Assembly: GCA_026122225.1 (NCBI GenBank)
Contig: JANEZZ010001909.1
Location: 620,001-684,000, forward strand
DNA: 64,000 nt
Reading direction: 5' to 3'
Source of the DNA: Heloderma charlesbogerti
Lineage: Eukaryota > Chordata > Lepidosauria > Squamata > Helodermatidae
Under the pieces are notes generated by a model. That model made no database searches, had not been told where the DNA came from, and was given only the letters and a program-made list of their open reading frames with translations. Of this stretch, positions 62,001 to 64,000 are shown piece after piece. The first letter of the stretch is position 1; every line of letters starts with the position of its first letter. The position numbers and the translations under genes are program-made.

Positions 62001-62151
62001 CCCCGGCCTCCTCAGGCCCGGCCGCCAACATCTCGGCGTCCAGGGCCTCCTGGAGCCGCTGGGCCAGCTCCACTTTCAAGCCGCGCGAATCCAGGCCTCG
62101 CCGCCCGAGCTCGGCCCGCAGCTCCGTCACCTTCAGCCGCTTCACGTCCAT
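44098..62151 (-). CDS. HNRNPUL2: Heterogeneous nuclear ribonucleoprotein U-like 2, complete
   Basis: This is a nuclear RNA- and chromatin-binding protein of the hnRNP U (SAF-A) family; mammalian UL2 also acts in DNA end resection. Fourteen coding exons in coding order: 62151-61653, 57239-57107, 56656-56583, 54654-54515, 53340-53250, 53154-53042, 52661-52398, 51463-51341, 50210-50079, 48769-48601, 48437-48237, 46492-46410, 46051-45944, 44166-44098; 732 residues (human about 747). A SAP DNA-binding domain is at about 3-38, an acidic Asp/Glu run at 73-100, then a Pro/Gln/Ala/Gly-rich linker. A SPRY domain spans about 240-430 ([44 protein letters not shown]). A kinase-like P-loop GLPGCGKT lies at 444-451, and an Arg/Tyr/Gly-rich tail ends YYGYQGYR. 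The codon across exons 3 and 4 gives Asn where I recall Tyr in human LDTYTSD. The exon 1 GC content and CpG density fit a CpG-island housekeeping promoter. Confidence 0.97.
44764..44890. repeat. hAT-like fold-back MITE, full
   Basis: CCTCCCCAACCTGGTGCCC to GGCACCAGGTTGCAG. Confidence 0.8.
47151..47229. repeat. hAT-like fold-back MITE, centre deleted
   Basis: Both ends are present and ACTATG flanks both sides. Confidence 0.7.
48807..49027 (-). mobile_element. tRNA-derived SINE, lizard type
   Basis: Same family as 38986-39226, with a (TAT)n-like tail at the left and CACTGGC head at the right. Confidence 0.7.
50755..50884. repeat. Fold-back MITE, 'gaacctgtggccc' subfamily
   Basis: GTGGAACCTGTGGCCCTCC to GCAGCAGGTTCCCC. 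Confidence 0.7.
53780..54025 (+). mobile_element. L2/CR1-type LINE 3' end
   Basis: 'Attgtaagctgtcttgaaaaccatt ... ctaaataaaa' is an L2-like tail. Confidence 0.5.
55325..56235 (-). mobile_element. RTE/BovB LINE, truncated and internally deleted
   Basis: Minus-strand fragments of the reverse transcriptase ORF are recognisable: [20 protein letters not shown] and GFRRGRGT (55990-56180), then a deletion of the catalytic middle, and [13 protein letters not shown] and [12 protein letters not shown] (55400-55760) in another frame. The 3' end with GTTGTTGTT (tail complement) is at the left. It lies in HNRNPUL2 intron 3 and is a non-functional relic. Confidence 0.85.
57983..58070. repeat. PIF/Harbinger-like MITE
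   Basis: CAATCCTATACATG to TAGGATTGACCC around AGTAAGCCCCACTATG. Confidence 0.6.
58625..59190 (+). mobile_element. MIR-like SINE split by a MITE
   Basis: The left part (58625-58687) ends 'agttcaaatctcaactctgctactaa'. The right part (59093-59190) continues 'gtctctctgtgacctt ... aaaatgggaata'. The pieces are collinear once the insert is removed. Confidence 0.65.
58688..59092. repeat. ~405-bp PIF/Harbinger-like element inside a MIR
   Basis: Ends GGGAGCAATCCTAT and, inverted, CAGCTCAATCCTAT; flanked by TAA on both sides (58685-58687 and 59093-59095). It holds no ORF of note. Confidence 0.7.
59440..59560. repeat. hAT-like fold-back MITE
   Basis: CAGCCTTCTCCAACCTGG to GCGCCAGGTTAGGCTAGGCTG. Confidence 0.75.
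59575..59970 (-). mobile_element. Two diverged SINE bodies
   Basis: 'Cacaacagccctgcaatgtaggttagactgggagg ... ctcaaggtcatatccagg' and a second, weaker copy at about 59850-59970 follow the lizard SINE body order. Confidence 0.45.
60120..60215. repeat. Fold-back MITE (TTAGAGTAGACCCACTGAAA type)
   Basis: GGGTTGGATCCAGATG to ATCTGGATTGAACC with decayed arms. Confidence 0.55.
61190..61545. repeat. Tandem array, period about 117 bp
   Basis: GGGATACA recurs at 61250, 61368 and 61484 with the same following order (CC-CAnnnnCAG, AATAAACA-GGAGCT, GGGCCTACTCT, CAATRGGYCTACC). The unit is built from a half of the 10591-type MITE plus an ATAAACA spacer. Confidence 0.75.
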
Positions 62152-62900
62152 GGCGCGCGCGCTCCGCGGATGAGGGGGGGAAGGGAGGGGGAGAGGGAGA
62201 ACGAAAGGCGCTCTGGCGGGACTGCGCCTGCGCGGTAGTGTCGCTTTCTCGCTCTTTTCCTTCCCCCCTCCTCTTCTTCCCGACGCTGAACTCGCCTCAG
62301 CAGCGGCCTACACCCCGCAGCTCGAGCCCCGCGCGCCCGCGCCTGCGCCGAAAGGTTGGCCTCCTTCCCCGCCCGCACCCGCCGCCCCACAGCCGTTAGT
62401 GCGCAAGCGCGGGTTCACGGAACTGGATACTGCGCAAGCGCGGGAGGGACGGGCCCCGGATGGGAGGAGAAGACGCAGGCGCAAACGCCTGGTTAGAGCA
62501 TCGATTCGGGCGAGCGACGCAAACACGCGTGCGCGGGCTTGAGCGGCTATAATGGCGCAGGCGCTATTTTATCTTTTATTCTCCCCCGCCCCCGCAGTTC
62601 CTCCGCGCGCAAAAAGATCTCAGATCCATGGGCAGAATGCGCCTGCGCAGCCTTTCTTGTTGTTTTTTTTTTGAAACTCAAAATAATCGCCCTATCCTTT
62701 CTACTGCGCATGCGCTCTACTTTCTCGCGCTGCGGACGTGCGGTGTGGTTGATTTTAGGCGGGCAGCTAACGCCCCTTGGGGCCGGTATTACAAACCGGG
62801 AATGTGATTTTTTCTGATTGGTTCAAACTCACCAATCTGAATGAAGAGCTCATTACGCCGCTCCGCCTAAAAACCGTCAAAGCTGCTTAATTGGTTGACT
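61600..62900 (-). promoter_or_regulatory. HNRNPUL2: CpG-island promoter and first exon of HNRNPUL2
   Basis: Dense CpG runs from intron 1 through exon 1 to about 62.9 kb. NRF1-type palindromes lie at 62223-62233, 62401-62410, 62431-62441, 62639-62649 and 62705-62715 (the last a perfect TGCGCATGCGC). NF-Y CCAAT elements lie at 62817-62821, 62832-62836 and 62890-62894, and a YY1-type GCCATCTTG at 62958-62966. In mammals this promoter is shared with the divergent TTC9C gene; no TTC9C coding exon is visible to the right. Confidence 0.75.
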
Positions 62901-63282
62901 TCCCGCACGCCTTCTCCCCACCCCTTTTCTTTTTTTTTACCTCAAATTGAGGGTGTCGCCATCTTGCCCTTAGAAGCCTCAGGGCCGAAAGTGGGCGATG
63001 AATGTTGCGCGAGTTATCGACTTTTCCCCTCGTCCCCTCCCAGCGACTCTTTTTTATGTTTAAAAGGGTTGTCTGATCGGCAGAATTTCGACGAGTGCAG
63101 CTTGTCTGTCGCTGCGCCTCCATTCCACTGGGGAGGCTACACCAGTTGAATTGCTACCTATTTAGCAACTATGAAGACACATTTGGGTCAAAGCTATGTT
63201 TTACATTTTCAAAAATGTGAATGCTCAACCATTCCTTTATCCTTGTAGCTCTAAGGATAGTCCCAGGTGCAACCCCCCCCCA

Positions 63283-63403
63283 CAAGGCAACCCAGTACCT
63301 TCCAGATGTGTTGAGCACAATTCCTATCATCCTCAAACGAATCTGGTTGAACATGATGGGAGTTGTAGTCCGATGTATCCAGACAGTACCAAGTTGGGGA
63401 GCT
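63283..63403. repeat. hAT-like fold-back MITE
   Basis: GGCAACCCAGTACCTTCC to GTACCAAGTTGGGGAGCT. Confidence 0.7.
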
Positions 63404-63699
63404 TAATTTGAGTGCCTGGTGTCCCACCTTCCATCTTAAGGCTGACCAACTGGCTTCAACACCAGTCACCTCATTTCCTTTGCCCCCCACCATGCCCTGC
63501 CACTGCTTTGTGTAGCCTGATGAAGTGTTCTGTATAACTCAAAGGATTGCACACTAATTTGTGACCTTTGTGTTGGCCTTGTAAAGGTATTGCCCTAACA
63601 GCCATTTGGGAATTTTTCTTATGGCCAATTTTGTCTTTTTGCATTAAATGAATGCTGACTGTGGCTACCCCTCACGCTCAAAGTTACCCTCTTGTAAGA

Positions 63700-63800
63700 T
63701 TTTGTTTTATTTAATTAAAACATTTAGATACTGCCTTTCCTCAATAGACCTCAAGGTGGCTTACAGCAACTACAAAGGGCAGGAGAACACTAAAAATAGC
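63700..63800 (-). mobile_element. LINE 3' end fragment
   Basis: TTTTATTTAATTAAAACATT followed by 'tactgcctttcctcaatagacctcaaggtggctta'. Confidence 0.5.
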
Positions 63801-63809
63801 AGAATAAAA

Positions 63810-63890
63810 ATTAGATCCTATGCACACTTATTGAACCTATTGAACTTAGTGGGATTTATGTTTAAGGAGACATGCATAGGATTGCATTGT
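63810..63890. repeat. PIF/Harbinger-like MITE
   Basis: GATCCTATGCACACTT to GCATAGGATTGCA. Confidence 0.6.
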
Positions 63891-64000
63891 AAAAACACTT
63901 TGAGTAGCTTACATCAGGCAAATTAAACCAATTCTGAAAAAAATGGAGTAACAGCCCAGTGGAAGGTCAGTAAAGAGGGGAGAAGATGAGCTTCCCTTGA

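Larger units (their letters stand above)
62900..64000. other. Right flank beyond the HNRNPUL2 promoter
   Basis: No coding exon found. It contains a fold-back MITE (63283-63403), an inverted LINE tail (63700-63800) and a Harbinger-like MITE (63810-63890). Confidence 0.6.

Noticed and set aside
61739..62238. Plus-strand ORFs rich in Ser or Leu/Val opposite HNRNPUL2 exon 1
   Set aside because: Antisense shadows of the acidic and Ala/Gly-rich coding sequence.
62539..64000. TTC9C coding exons to the right of HNRNPUL2
   Set aside because: Expected from mammalian synteny, but no TPR-like reading frame was found.

Overview
The window is vertebrate nuclear DNA: short exons with GT-AG introns, three CpG-rich promoters and dense interspersed repeats. 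The repeats point to a squamate reptile (lizard or snake). There is an RTE/BovB LINE, tRNA-derived SINEs of the type seen in lizards, MIR-like SINEs, L2/CR1-like LINE ends and many fold-back MITEs. Species cannot be read from the sequence.

Four protein-coding genes are supported, left to right: BSCL2/seipin (minus strand, first three coding exons, running off the left edge), GNG3 (plus, complete, 75 aa), an adenylosuccinate synthetase gene of the ADSS family (minus, complete, 13 coding exons, 466 aa) and HNRNPUL2 (minus, complete, 14 coding exons, 732 aa). I placed every exon by hand from reading frame, splice sites and phase; all visible junctions are GT-AG and join in frame.

Layout: 1-7346 BSCL2 5' half; 7347-18146 a gene-free interval with a CpG-rich promoter near 9.9-10.15 kb; 18154-20993 GNG3; 20994-24528 a tail-to-tail interval; 24529-37951 the ADSS-type gene; 37952-44097 its promoter, repeats and the probable long HNRNPUL2 3' UTR; 44098-62151 HNRNPUL2; 62152-64000 a CpG-island promoter and repeats.

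The main point of interest is the ADSS gene. From my knowledge of the human map, BSCL2, GNG3 and HNRNPUL2 are neighbours at 11q12.3 with no ADSS gene between GNG3 and HNRNPUL2. The human relatives ADSS2 and HNRNPU are linked at 1q43-q44, and GNG4 lies on 1q42. The gene here therefore looks like a third ADSS paralog, kept from the whole-genome duplications at the GNG3-HNRNPUL2 locus and absent from the human locus. This is inferred from context and sequence; no database search was possible.

The four genes do not form a pathway: seipin acts in lipid droplet assembly at the ER, GNG3 in G-protein signalling, ADSS in AMP synthesis and HNRNPUL2 in nuclear RNA binding and the DNA-damage response. 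They are linked by ancestral synteny.
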